A stretch of DNA of 39,984 nucleotides from an uncultured Hungatella sp. (GCA_910579515.1 CAJTUV010000033.1:1-39984), one strand, 5' to 3'. Numbered from the stretch's first letter, positions 31,601 through 39,023 are shown. A program made the numbers and translations. The notes: generated from the letters alone by a model not told the origin.

Positions 31601-32003
31601 ACATACGAGAAATATCACTGGCGGCCGTATCCACATCAAATACCACGCCCACACACTGGCGCTCCTCTGTGTCCGTTCGTTTCAGCTCCAGGACAATGGT
31701 ACTGGAAAAATTCTGATTCCGCAAATAGGAGAAGTGGTTATCCTCTCCAATATTCACCATACCCCGCAGATATTCCATCAAATTTCTGTCAGAATCATCA
31801 GCTGCCGCTTTGTTGAAAAATCCTCTTCCGTCTGTATTGGCATACAGTACAATCTGCATGGCATCAATCACCGTAGACTTTCCGCTTCCCGAATGTCCTG
31901 TAAAAAAGTTGATACCCTCATGAAACGAAAGAGTTTTATGTTGTATGTAGTGCCAGTTATTCAGACAAATTCTGGACAAAGCCCTAAATCTCGGATTCGT
32001 CAT
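28653..32003 (-). CDS. jetC: JetC/MksB-type SMC-like ATPase
   Basis: A 1116-residue SMC-like ATPase of the Wadjet/MksBEF condensin class. The N-terminal head has NNWHYIQHKTLSFHEGINFF and Walker A GHSGSGKST (about 36-44). Long coiled coils (about 220-400 and 600-800) flank a hinge-like middle. The C-terminal head has the ABC signature SGGEGQNPL (about 1001) and Walker B LRLVVLDEAFSKMD (about 1043-1050). By family knowledge such complexes extrude DNA loops, and Wadjet cleaves small circular DNA through JetD. ATG 32003 follows AAGGAGATG; the longer frame to 32051 would overlap jetB by 68 bases, while this start overlaps it by 20. Confidence 0.93.
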   Translation of the reverse strand: MTNPRFRALSRICLNNWHYIQHKTLSFHEGINFFTGHSGSGKSTVIDAMQIVLYANTDGRGFFNKAAADDSDRNLMEYLRGMVNIGEDNHFSYLRNQNFSSTIVLELKRTDTEERQCVGVVFDVDTAASDISRMFFWHKGPLPENRYCTDREKKMRAMSTDEVKGWLLSEFGKEDCYFGSHNERFRKQLYDIYLGGLDGEKFPLLFKRAIPFRMNIKLEEFVKEYICMEQDIHIEDMQLCVIEYGRMRKKIEDTCLELKQLNEICSQYKVVEQIKEQIQVLRYEIARLEILQEHLLLEESQEKIRIFKENQDKLSQDLEEQNHKIQKMTEQSEELLKRISMTGYDQLKEQFFALNALVERLASSQARWEQTAVALKKWEEEDCVSNRTLWDIEAFEKRGIDGDGIKRLQTDLRELRKDALRQQQEAQGELRQLQKQKSQTEEELGQLKAGSKAYPKELEQARITLQNRLYQRTGKSVAVEVLADLLDIKNEEWRSAVEGYMGSQKLTLIVAPEYARAAMEIYQELDKETYCRVSVLDTEKVAVEKHLVLENALSLEVLANKDYVRAYIDFLLGKVVKCDSVEELRNCRIGITRECVVYRGYGISHLNPLYYTKSAFIGKSSLKQRVKLLEKELTGIEKRAEPERQKAEKARGLLGLEYLSQEFSVYEEWKRDMETYKEKEREKKRLGEKLERIKNENVEQWEQERQKLLADCQEEQERVRQKQKTMVGLERDTESEKKRLVELNERLIEKERDFRRDQDKDKQFDSLVKGRSLSSVRAEIVKNLEEMEGKRQSEMKKLIEERSAYLRYYPNRNFSPTTEDNKEYQELFDSLNFDQLEEYRKSASRQARTAVEHFKDDFMYKIRSAIKEALQRKDELNRIISQLDFGKDKYQFYIGKNTGTDGRYYDMFMDEALEIKPSDLDIGMDHQLNLFTEEHENHYGAMINDLINIFIPPQDATARELEEAKRNMDKYADYRTYLSFDMQQLIEGEGETIKIRLSKMIKKNSGGEGQNPLYVALLASFAQAYKIDWKPGIERNPTLRLVVLDEAFSKMDAEKVASCIQLIRGLGFQAIISATNDKMQNYLETVDKIFVFANPNKKAISIQEFEKKEFGELKKE

Positions 32004-32601
32004 CTTCTGCATCTCCTTCACGAAACGTCTGCAACAGCTCCCGCGCATCATCTCCCAAAAGCACCACCTGAATGGCCGGATAAATTACCATGCGGCTGAA
32101 ACCGTCCAACTCTTCCAGCACATCCAAAGGCTCCACAATCTGATACCGTTTCAAAAGAGCCAGGCTTCTTCGTATTTCTGTCACAGAAGGCTGCTTCTTC
32201 AAAAGATGATACATACCCAACTTCTCATGAATTTCTGTCAAGGTGGTCATGGCATTCATGGAAGTAGAGACCGCTGACATCTGCTCATCATAGATGAGCT
32301 TCAAAATCAAGATATAGAGGGTCGCCAGCTTTGGCAGTTTCTCTCCAACCACCTGCTCTCCCCGCAGATAGATGACCCCCATCTGACTGTTTTCCAATAC
32401 CTCAATATCCATAATAGAAAAGTAGCTCCGAATAAACTCCAGATATTTATTGCATTTGTAAAACTCCTGATTCATCTGATATCGTCCGCTTCTTCGGTCA
32501 TATTTCCGTTCCAGCAAAAAAGTCTGTCTGTACAACAGTTGAATCGACTCCTTTACCTTCTGCTGCTCCTCCGCGGAAAGCTGTTCAAAATAGTCAATCA
32601 T
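31984..32601 (-). CDS. jetB: JetB/MksE-type condensin accessory subunit (DUF4194)
   Basis: A 205-residue winged-helix-rich protein matching the DUF4194/JetB (MksE-like) family: LLYRQTFLLERKYDRRSGRY near the N-terminus, YLEFIRSYFSIMDIEVLENS, LATLYILILKLIYDEQM and LLKRYQIVEPLDVLEELDGF. The KITE-type subunits bind the kleisin and DNA. It starts within an ATGA overlap with jetA and overlaps jetC, so stoichiometric expression is likely. The acidic C-terminus (GDAEDDESEI) is encoded in the overlap with jetC. Order jetA-jetB-jetC is canonical. Confidence 0.9.
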   Translation of the reverse strand: MIDYFEQLSAEEQQKVKESIQLLYRQTFLLERKYDRRSGRYQMNQEFYKCNKYLEFIRSYFSIMDIEVLENSQMGVIYLRGEQVVGEKLPKLATLYILILKLIYDEQMSAVSTSMNAMTTLTEIHEKLGMYHLLKKQPSVTEIRRSLALLKRYQIVEPLDVLEELDGFSRMVIYPAIQVVLLGDDARELLQTFREGDAEDDESEI

Positions 32602-33998
32602 GTGCCGTTCCTTTCCCGCTCCCCCTGTCTTCTCTCAAACACCAAATTGGGATAACAGAAACTTCCATTGTCAATCATCTTTATCCCCTGCTCGCTTATC
32701 TGGTAAGGGCTGGTCTTTCTCGTAGAATAGTCGTAGGCTAACACCAGCTTCTCAAACTCCTCCTCAGAAGTCACCGTCTCCTGGTCAACCTCGAATCTTC
32801 CTTTTTCCATTCTCTCCAACACAAATTCCTCAATCTGCCTTCTGCTGTATCGGTTGTTGGTCTTGTTCCAGTTTAAAACCGCCTCTTTTGACAGCTCTTC
32901 ATACTCTTCCTGAGCCTGAAGGCTCTCTGTAAAATCCTGCTTTGACCTGCGGCGCTTGTACAGAGATTTCTCCGAGATGACCGTAAACTGAGACAAATTC
33001 ATCAGGTTTCCAATTTTTGTCAAGTCCTGTTCCCGATGATTCCCCTCTTCCTCTGACAAATGGTTTAAGAGGCCAATAATCAGCCCCTTCATGTTGTCCT
33101 CCTGATTTAACAAATAATTCAGCCTCATCACTGTTGCCCGAATATACTTGGTGTGCTCCTTATCCATATTCATAATCCGGTGCTCCATATCGTCAAAGCC
33201 CCGTTCAATCAAATCCAGCTGCCTTGCCAGTTCCTCTGTCCCAATCTCCACGCCTCGCAGCTTTTTATTCTTCTGGCATACCTGCTCCAGCCATGGCAGA
33301 TTGTAGCGCATTTCCTTCAGCCATGCCTTGATATCCGTTTTATACAGATAAAAATTATCTGAGGTCTTTAACATGTGATATTTTTTTCGGACAATTTCCT
33401 CCACATACCCTTCCAGGTGTTCCTTCAACAAATCCCCATAAAACTGCTTCTCTAAAAGGCTGGAAAAAAACTTATCCATATTGTGAAGCATATCCTGCAA
33501 ACTTTTATTCAGTCTCCGAGTATTCACAAGAGCTGCCTTCAAAAGAGAAATATTAGACCTGGGATCATTTTTAAAGGCAAATAAAATGGCATAAATATTC
33601 TGAATATAGACTTGAGCCTCATCTTCCTCATCACTGGACAGACGAATAAACGCTTCAATAAAAACGGCCGCATAATCAGGAATCACAATATTTGTGGTCA
33701 AAGTACTATAGTCCTCCACCTTTCGCAGCCAGCGTGTCCGCAAGAGCCAGTTTAATATCCTGGCAGCCAGAGGTTCCAGCATATCAAAATCATCCTCCAG
33801 CTCTTCCTGCTCCATGGTTACTTTCTGTTTTGCAAAATAGTCGCTTAAGGTTTGGATGCAGACCTCTTTGCTCAGAAAATAATTGCTATACTGATACTCC
33901 TCATTAATTTGTAAAAGGGCCTCGATATAAATTTTCCTGTTTCCAGAGCGGAAGAGACTCCAGAAGGAATCTGGAATCTCCCAAAGCTGATTCGACAT
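32598..33998 (-). CDS. jetA: JetA/MksF-type kleisin (DUF5716)
   Basis: A 466-residue kleisin-like subunit of the JetA/DUF5716 family, which bridges the SMC heads. The N-terminus (IPDSFWSLFRSGNRKIYIEA, then INEEYQYSNYFLSKEVCIQT) is the recognisable part; the body is helical (LNKSLQDMLHNMDKFFSSLL, then YVEEIVRKKYHMLKTSDNFY) and the C-terminus has a winged-helix-like segment ending YQISEQGIKMIDNGSFCYPN. It begins 2 bases after the DUF3783 stop, so jetABC is co-transcribed with the upstream metabolic genes rather than having its own promoter. Confidence 0.9.
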   Translation of the reverse strand: MSNQLWEIPDSFWSLFRSGNRKIYIEALLQINEEYQYSNYFLSKEVCIQTLSDYFAKQKVTMEQEELEDDFDMLEPLAARILNWLLRTRWLRKVEDYSTLTTNIVIPDYAAVFIEAFIRLSSDEEDEAQVYIQNIYAILFAFKNDPRSNISLLKAALVNTRRLNKSLQDMLHNMDKFFSSLLEKQFYGDLLKEHLEGYVEEIVRKKYHMLKTSDNFYLYKTDIKAWLKEMRYNLPWLEQVCQKNKKLRGVEIGTEELARQLDLIERGFDDMEHRIMNMDKEHTKYIRATVMRLNYLLNQEDNMKGLIIGLLNHLSEEEGNHREQDLTKIGNLMNLSQFTVISEKSLYKRRRSKQDFTESLQAQEEYEELSKEAVLNWNKTNNRYSRRQIEEFVLERMEKGRFEVDQETVTSEEEFEKLVLAYDYSTRKTSPYQISEQGIKMIDNGSFCYPNLVFERRQGERERNGT

Positions 33999-34000
33999 GG

Positions 34001-34405
34001 CTATGCCTCATCTTTCTGTTTTGTATGGTTTTCTGTCATGGCAGCATGCTCTTTTCTCAGCTCTCCATACAGCTCGTAAAAAGTCCATTGACTGTTCTGC
34101 TCTGTGATGACAGCCTTTAACGCAATCCTTGGCACCCCTGCGTTTCTCAAATTTGCAAGCAAGTCATCCACCCTGCGGCTGGTAAAATTTTTCATAACCA
34201 GCATCTCTTCTTTTATAGGCAAAATCTCTCCAGTCTCCGACTCCGCCTCAAAGCCTGGCATTCCGGCCAGATGCCCGACCTTCTGTCCTGTCTGGTCCGG
34301 GCTGATATTTTTAATCCGCACTCCCATACGTACCAAAACCCCTTTTAACTTTGATACATAGGGCATTGGCTGCGGCGCGTAATATAATACCATTTCTCTT
34401 ATCAT
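34001..34405 (-). CDS. DUF3783 domain-containing protein
   Basis: A 134-residue protein. The N-terminus (VLYYAPQPMPYVSKLKGVLV, then MGVRIKNISPDQTGQKVGHL) and central EMLVMKNFTSRRVDDLLANL, then LRNAGVPRIALKAVITEQNS match DUF3783, a small clostridial domain of unknown function. The C-terminus (FYELYGELRKEHAAM) is helical. It overlaps the preceding dehydrogenase by ATGA and is 2 bases from jetA, so it is translationally linked to both. No function can be assigned. Confidence 0.85.
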   Translation of the reverse strand: MIREMVLYYAPQPMPYVSKLKGVLVRMGVRIKNISPDQTGQKVGHLAGMPGFEAESETGEILPIKEEMLVMKNFTSRRVDDLLANLRNAGVPRIALKAVITEQNSQWTFYELYGELRKEHAAMTENHTKQKDEA

Positions 34406-35328
34406 GAATCCTCATTCCTTCCAAGATGCAGCCGGATATTGTCCAGCACTTTTTTACTCAGCAATACAAATGCCTGCTTTGTTCTGCCTACAGAGGTTTT
34501 CATGCAAATCACATTCTCCTGCTTCACAAGCTCCCCTGACGGATCGCCCAAAGCCGCCTCTGTATCACAGCAATACAAATTTTCCGCTGATTCCAGCCAA
34601 TTTCTTAATGCCCCTGTATCTGATGCGGTCCCGATAGAAGTGTTCATCAGAATCTTCTTTGTCCCCAAACAGGAAAATTGTTCTTCCTTCAACAGAATCA
34701 CATTTTTATTCAAACAGGTAATCACCACTTGATTTTCCTCTAATAAGTCATTCAAAGGCCGATACGTCATGCCAGCCTGTTCCTTCTCTGGCTTTCTGGT
34801 ACGGCTGTAATAAGAAACCCTGGCGCCCATCATCAAAAGGGCATCCCCAATCATTCCCCCTGACACACCTAATCCCACGATTCCAACCTTCAAATCTGTC
34901 AACTCTAATGGCTCCTTTTCCCACATAGGATAGTCAAAACCATGAAAAATCCGAACCAGCTGATACAAAACGTATTCTACCACACCTCTGTCGCCATAGT
35001 CCCTAATGCCTAATACCTGAATCCCATGCTCTCTGGCACAGGCGATATCCACATTAGCGCTTTCTTCCGAATACAGGCTGCAGCACATGCCGATATAACG
35101 GATATTGGGACATTGTTCTATCACCTGGCGGCGTATTTGAGAGGTATAGCTGACCAGAACAGCCTCCGCATCCCCTATACGCCTTACAATCTCTTCCTCG
35201 TCTGCAGGAATATCTTCATATAATATTACCTGGTCTGCATATTGCTTTAGCTCCTCTTGTGCAGAAGGAATCAGACTTACAGGTTCAATCGCAACCAGCT
35301 TTTGAAACTTTTTCTCCATTTGAGCCAT
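34402..35328 (-). CDS. D-isomer-specific 2-hydroxyacid dehydrogenase family protein
   Basis: A 308-residue NAD-binding dehydrogenase of the D-2-hydroxyacid group. Visible: N-terminal catalytic half (AVLVSYTSQIRRQVIEQCPN, IRYIGMCCSLYSEESANVDI, ARGVVEYVL-like GDRGVVEYVL), Rossmann motif VGIVGLGVSGGMIGDALLMM and MNTSIGTASDTGAL. The family's usual catalytic Arg in 'vn.aRG' is not evident (the segment reads MNTSIGTA) and the Glu/His pair is unclear, so activity or substrate may be unusual. AAAGGAG lies upstream of ATG 35328. It follows the aspartate-dehydrogenase-like gene by 24 bases. Confidence 0.85.
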   Translation of the reverse strand: MAQMEKKFQKLVAIEPVSLIPSAQEELKQYADQVILYEDIPADEEEIVRRIGDAEAVLVSYTSQIRRQVIEQCPNIRYIGMCCSLYSEESANVDIACAREHGIQVLGIRDYGDRGVVEYVLYQLVRIFHGFDYPMWEKEPLELTDLKVGIVGLGVSGGMIGDALLMMGARVSYYSRTRKPEKEQAGMTYRPLNDLLEENQVVITCLNKNVILLKEEQFSCLGTKKILMNTSIGTASDTGALRNWLESAENLYCCDTEAALGDPSGELVKQENVICMKTSVGRTKQAFVLLSKKVLDNIRLHLGRNEDS

Positions 35329-35352
35329 CTCTTTTCTTCTCCTTTGATCTCT

Positions 35353-36153
35353 TTAGAACATAATCGGTGACACCAGATTCTGAAGCAAAGCCACCACACT
35401 CCATCCTGCAATATCCGAAACTCTGGAATACACATCCACTGTGGCCTTCAGCCCGTCGCCCTCTGCTGTAATCTTGTGATCGTCTCCTGTCATGTTCGGA
35501 ACACTGAAAATGTGGAAATCCAAGTGTTCTGTCCCAGATGTGGCCAGGGAAGCCGCTACAGAAACATTGACATGCGTGGGAAGAATAGCAATAGCATCTT
35601 TGGTGCTTCCTGAAAATACTTCCGCCAGCTCCTCGTCTGTCATCAGACTTTCACGAAACAGAGGGGAATGCTTCAGAGAGCCAGGTCCCTTCTCTGTTAC
35701 CATCTTTGCCCGTACCAGCCTGCCATTGACCGACTCCATAAGAGAAATCGTCCGAAGCACATCAAAACCGCCTACGGCCCCAGAAGCAATATGTACCCTG
35801 GTTTTATGGCTTCTGGCAGTTTTTTGTACCTTTTCATAGAACTCCTTATCCGCGAAGGCGCCAATCGAAAGAACCACCAGATTAGCTCCATGACTTAATA
35901 CCATTTCCGCCATGTTCTTTACCATTTGAACCGAGGCCATCTCCGCCACATAGTCCGGTTTGGTATCCAAAAGTTCTTCCAGACTATGGCAAACCTGACA
36001 GCCGCCTTTTTCTGCCATAAGTCTGGCATGTTCTTCGTCCCGCCCCAGAACGCCTACCAGCTCATACTCTGGCAGCAGCCCCTGGCAAATTGCATCTGTT
36101 ACAATATTTCCCAAGTGTCCACATCCTACAATCCCCAAACGTTTCTTTTCCAT
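35353..36153 (-). CDS. nadX: L-aspartate dehydrogenase-like protein (DUF108 family)
   Basis: A 266-residue NAD(P)-dependent protein with Rossmann motif LGIVGCGHLGNIVTDAI, VLSHGANLVVLSIGAFADKE, RVHIASGAVGGFDVLRTISL and the C-terminal ILPTHVNVSVAASLATSGTE, as in aspartate dehydrogenase. NadX produces iminoaspartate for NAD synthesis, but no nadA or nadC is near, so another amino-acid dehydrogenase role is possible. Of two tandem ATGs, 36153 is seven bases from GAGG and preferred to 36156. It is probably the first gene of the operon reaching 26705; the gap upstream holds tandem repeats. Confidence 0.82.
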   Translation of the reverse strand: MEKKRLGIVGCGHLGNIVTDAICQGLLPEYELVGVLGRDEEHARLMAEKGGCQVCHSLEELLDTKPDYVAEMASVQMVKNMAEMVLSHGANLVVLSIGAFADKEFYEKVQKTARSHKTRVHIASGAVGGFDVLRTISLMESVNGRLVRAKMVTEKGPGSLKHSPLFRESLMTDEELAEVFSGSTKDAIAILPTHVNVSVAASLATSGTEHLDFHIFSVPNMTGDDHKITAEGDGLKATVDVYSRVSDIAGWSVVALLQNLVSPIMF

Positions 36154-36200
36154 CATTTTTCCTCGTCTTTTTCTAGTCCAGTTCTTGATCTCATTTCGCG

Positions 36201-36255
36201 CTGATTTTCACAGTACTGATTTTCACAGTATTGGTTTCTTAGTCCTGATTTTCAC
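36201..36255. repeat. Tandem 15-base repeats upstream of nadX
   Basis: CTGATTTTCACAGTA occurs twice in perfect tandem (36201-36215, 36216-36230), with a third partial copy CTGATTTTCAC at 36245-36255. They fill the 128-base gap between the oxidoreductase and the nadX-jet operon, about 50-100 bases upstream of the nadX start. They could be regulator-binding iterons or a hairpin-free slippage repeat. Confidence 0.7.
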
Positions 36256-36284
36256 CTATCTTAGCATGGATTATCTCTAAAGAC

Positions 36285-37352
36285 CTATTTATGCCAGGGC
36301 ATTTCCTCTGACAGAACTGCCTCGCCATGACGGCCTGCCGCTTCCTGAATCAGTGTAAACATATAAGCATCCTCCAAAGAATCTGCCAAGGGATATACTT
36401 CCCTTCCTGTTTCTAAATATTCTCTCATATCAAACATCATGGTAGCAATGGCATATTCGTCCTGAACCGCCTCCAATGCCAAAACCGGATTCCAGCGGCT
36501 GCAAATCTGTTTTAATTCTTCGGTCTCCAGCTCTTTATACCTGGGATTCAAATAGGGCGTCATTTCTTCCACCACAGGCAAATGATCCTCTTTTACATAT
36601 CTGAGAATCGTATCATTCCACTCCCCGTCTCTTCCCCTGACATTTACATGCCTGGAACGAATAAATGAGCGATACTGAATGCCGGAAAAATCATAAAACG
36701 CCACCTTGCCAGACTCAAACTCTATAGTCGTATGAGTCCTATTCTGTTCCTTGACACTGCCATCCGTAATGGGACCATAGCGAGAGTCTGTCTCTGTGAC
36801 AAAAAACTGATAACAGCTGCCCCTCAAAGTCATCTTCTCAAATCTTGTCATATGGAGCATTTTCCGAATCAGGCTTGCGCCATGATAATCATGTGCCACC
36901 GACAAGGTGACTGCATAAGGCTCCTTTAACCTTCCCTGTTCCACAGCCCTGATTCCCGCCGCCAAGACAGGATACCGATGATACTGCTCTGCAACCTGAA
37001 TTTTGGCTCCACATTTCTCTTTAAGCTCCCACAATTCCTTTAACTCCTCCACCGTTTCGCCAGCTGGAGTCTCTAAAAGAACGGGAAAACCTCTTTCAAT
37101 CCATTCCTTAGCTACTGAGCAGATACTTCCCCTGCTGACTGCAACCACCACAAAGTCAGGAGCCGACTCCCTGCACTGCTCCCATGACGTTGTTGTAGGA
37201 ATCTCCTCCTCCTGGGCCAATCGGTTCGCTTTTTCCTCTGTGCGGCATAAGAGATAGTTTAAATGAAACAGCTCTGGATACCTCTTTGCAATTCTTGCAA
37301 AAAACAAAGAACGGAACCCAGAACCTATAATGATAAAGGATAATGGATTCAT
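36285..37352 (-). CDS. Gfo/Idh/MocA-family oxidoreductase
   Basis: A 355-residue NAD(P)-dependent oxidoreductase. The N-terminal Rossmann domain starts LSFIIIGSGFRSLFFARIAK, continues with SAPDFVVVAVSRGSICSVAK and VLLETPAGETVEELKELWEL; the ETPAG segment replaces the usual E-K-P, so the conserved lysine of the family is absent. The C-terminal half (RYGPITDGSVKEQNRTHTTI, VAFYDFSGIQYRSF) is the substrate domain. Targets are usually sugars or inositols; the Lys-to-Thr change makes the activity doubtful. Its start overlaps the phosphatase stop by ATGA. Confidence 0.87.
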   Translation of the reverse strand: MNPLSFIIIGSGFRSLFFARIAKRYPELFHLNYLLCRTEEKANRLAQEEEIPTTTSWEQCRESAPDFVVVAVSRGSICSVAKEWIERGFPVLLETPAGETVEELKELWELKEKCGAKIQVAEQYHRYPVLAAGIRAVEQGRLKEPYAVTLSVAHDYHGASLIRKMLHMTRFEKMTLRGSCYQFFVTETDSRYGPITDGSVKEQNRTHTTIEFESGKVAFYDFSGIQYRSFIRSRHVNVRGRDGEWNDTILRYVKEDHLPVVEEMTPYLNPRYKELETEELKQICSRWNPVLALEAVQDEYAIATMMFDMREYLETGREVYPLADSLEDAYMFTLIQEAAGRHGEAVLSEEMPWHK

Positions 37353-37837
37353 GTGTTTCCCTCCTGATATTTAATTTTCTCCAAAAGCGTTTCACAGCCC
37401 TCTTTCACATCTGCATAAGTAGTCTCAAAATCTCCCGTATACCATGGGTCTGCAATATCTCTTGGATGGTCTGTAAAATCCAACAGGCGGCAAATTTTGT
37501 GTTCTGGGTCTCCTCCTGTTATTCGTAGCATGTTCTGAATATTCCACTGATCCATGCCGATCAGGTAATCGTACTTCCTATAGTCAGCCTTTGTCATCTG
37601 TCTGGCTCTCTTTCCTGACGTGTCAATTCCATAGCGCCGTAAAATATTCCTGGTTCCATGGTGAACCGGATTTCCGATTTCCTCTGTGCTTGTGGCGGCT
37701 GAATCAATGGAAACATCTAAAAGAGGTGGAGAGGTTTTCTGCGATTGTTTTAATTTTTGTACCATGTCCCTGAAAACAAACTCGGCCATGGGGCTACGGC
37801 AGATGTTGCCGTGGCAGACGAATAGTATTTTTATCAT
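37349..37837 (-). CDS. Low-molecular-weight protein-tyrosine phosphatase
   Basis: A 162-residue LMW-PTP. The P-loop CHGNICRSP (C8 to R14, C-x5-R) follows ILFV at the N-terminus, and the general-acid region DPWYTGDF with its Asp is at about 130. Conserved SAATSTEEIGNPVHHGTRNI, DYLIGMDQWN and ITGGDPEHKICRLLDF also fit. In Firmicutes these enzymes dephosphorylate capsule-related kinases or arginine; the choice cannot be made here. It is the last backbone gene before the right-hand accessory region and is translationally coupled to the following oxidoreductase. Confidence 0.94.
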   Translation of the reverse strand: MIKILFVCHGNICRSPMAEFVFRDMVQKLKQSQKTSPPLLDVSIDSAATSTEEIGNPVHHGTRNILRRYGIDTSGKRARQMTKADYRKYDYLIGMDQWNIQNMLRITGGDPEHKICRLLDFTDHPRDIADPWYTGDFETTYADVKEGCETLLEKIKYQEGNT

Positions 37838-37913
37838 GTCTTCAAAACCCTCGAAAATGCTGTATTTACGCGTTTGTTAGCACTTTCCTATTCTTTCTGT
37901 TTTCTTGATTTTT

Positions 37914-37939
37914 TGCATATTTCTGCATAAATTTGCATA
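37914..37939. repeat. Three TGCATA repeats, 10-base period (left set)
   Basis: TGCATA begins at 37914, 37924 and 37934, exactly one helical turn apart, in the AT-rich gap between the phosphatase and the integrase remnant. A mirror-oriented set (TATGCAA) is at 38494-38519. Phased short repeats flanking int are expected for integrase or excisionase arm sites. Confidence 0.65.
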
Positions 37940-38023
37940 GTTTGGAATGAATTTGAGTTATAAATTGAGTTAAATTTAAAATTCGTAACTCAAGGCAAAT
38001 GCCCGTAAAATAAACGGATACAG

Positions 38024-38418
38024 CTACATGGCAGAGTTTCGCTTTGATTTTAACTCACATATCTCACTCATTTCTTTCTTTGCGTCCTCATACTGTACAT
38101 GGGTGTATGTATTGAGTGTTACCCCTATATCGCTATGCTCCATGATGTATTGCAGCGTTTTGGGGTTCATTCCAGACTTTGCCATATTGCTGCAGAATGT
38201 ATGGCGGCAGACATGAGGGGTTACTTTCGGCATTTGCACTTTATAAACACTGTTGTATTTTTCCCTGATATGTTGAAAGTATTTCTCCCAGTGCAGAGCA
38301 ACCATAGGCATACCATTTTTGTCGAGGTATAAAAAACCGGTTTTACCGTCAATTATCGGTTCGACCTTTGGTTTCTTCCTGTTTTGAATGATGGTTTTAA
38401 GACATTCCTACGTACCAT
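38024..38418 (-). pseudogene. int: Integrase remnant (Tn916-like tyrosine recombinase, C-terminal third)
   Basis: The frame encodes the end of a tyrosine recombinase: EPIIDGKTGFLYLDKNGMPM, VTPHVCRHTFCSNMAKSGMN with His-x-x-Arg, IMEHSDIGVTLNTYTHVQYE with the nucleophile Tyr. Residues before ECLKTIIQNRKK are missing: in-frame reading meets a TAG at 38408-38410. One extra base there would restore MVRRECLKTI, so a single-base deletion is likely in addition to loss of the N-terminal two thirds. An intact family member is about 400 residues. The first catalytic Arg is gone. GGAG precedes the ATG at 38418. Confidence 0.88.
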
Positions 38419-38493
38419 ACTGCTCCTTTCTATGCAAAAAGAGCATTGCAAGCAGAGTAAATATACCACAAGCAACACCCTTTTTCAATCAAA

Positions 38494-38519
38494 ATGCAAA
38501 ACTATGCAATGATATGCAA
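38494..38519. repeat. Three ATGCAA repeats, 10-base period (right set)
   Basis: ATGCAA occurs at 38494, 38504 and 38514, exactly 10 bases apart, right after the excisionase stop. On the opposite strand they read TTGCAT, matching the left set at 37914-37939, so the two arrays are inverted relative to each other around the integrase remnant. Confidence 0.65.
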
Positions 38520-38720
38520 CTATATTGCGTCCACGCTCTCTAAATATTTTTCAAACAACCTTCTTTTAATCAGCGTCTTTGTGCCGTTTTTGAGAATAAA
38601 ATCGTAGTTTCCATCCGCCAAACGGCTTCGTAATACTCTTTCGCTTATGCCACTATATGCCGCTGCTTCTTCTACGGTCAAATTCAATTTATCCTTTATC
38701 TCTACCTTTATTTCTCTCAT
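38520..38720 (-). CDS. xis: Excisionase (Tn916 Xis-type)
   Basis: A 66-residue winged-helix excisionase: NLTVEEAAAYSGISERVLRS, LADGNYDFILKNGTKTLIKR and LFEKYLESVDAI closely follow the Tn916 Xis pattern, in which the protein bends DNA to direct the integrase to excision. ATG 38720 has AGGAGG about 11 bases upstream and an AAGGGA close to it; a longer frame to 38774 overlaps the capsid fragment. It is intact although its partner int is broken, so it may now be useless or act with another element's integrase. Confidence 0.88.
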   Translation of the reverse strand: MREIKVEIKDKLNLTVEEAAAYSGISERVLRSRLADGNYDFILKNGTKTLIKRRLFEKYLESVDAI

Positions 38721-39012
38721 TTCCCTTGTGCCTCCTTGCGCCCTGATTCGCTTGCTTTGTCTGCTCCCTTCCAAAATCAGCTACCTTTATCCGGTCATAC
38801 TGTGGCTGTAAATCATTCTGTTTGCAGAAATCGTTATAAATTTTGTTTTGCCGTGTCATTTTATATGCTAATTTGTCATAATCACTTTGCAAAATCTCTT
38901 TTACATCGGTTTCTGCCACACTATCTATTTGCAACTGCTTTTCAATCAAACTGCGCTTTGTCGCTTTGATTGCACGTTCATAATACCGCTGTTTCTGTTG
39001 GAGTTGACAGTA
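38689..39012 (-). pseudogene. Phage minor capsid protein fragment (C-terminal)
   Basis: The frame is open from just after a TGA at 39013-39015 and reads QLQQKQRYYERAIKATKRSL, LQSDYDKLAYKMTRQNKIYN, then DFCKQNDLQPQYDRIKVADF and a charged tail. This resembles the C-terminal helical end of phage minor capsid proteins of clostridial prophages. The first ATG/TTG-type start would be mid-helix (38949), so it is read as a truncated fragment. Its 3' end overlaps the xis gene region by 32 bases. Its presence next to xis shows mixing of prophage and Tn916-like parts. Confidence 0.6.
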
Positions 39013-39023
39013 TCATTTTCATT

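Noticed and set aside
31305..32099. A 264-residue + frame opposite jetC and jetB
   Set aside because: Antisense to well-supported SMC head sequence; no ribosome site or domain.
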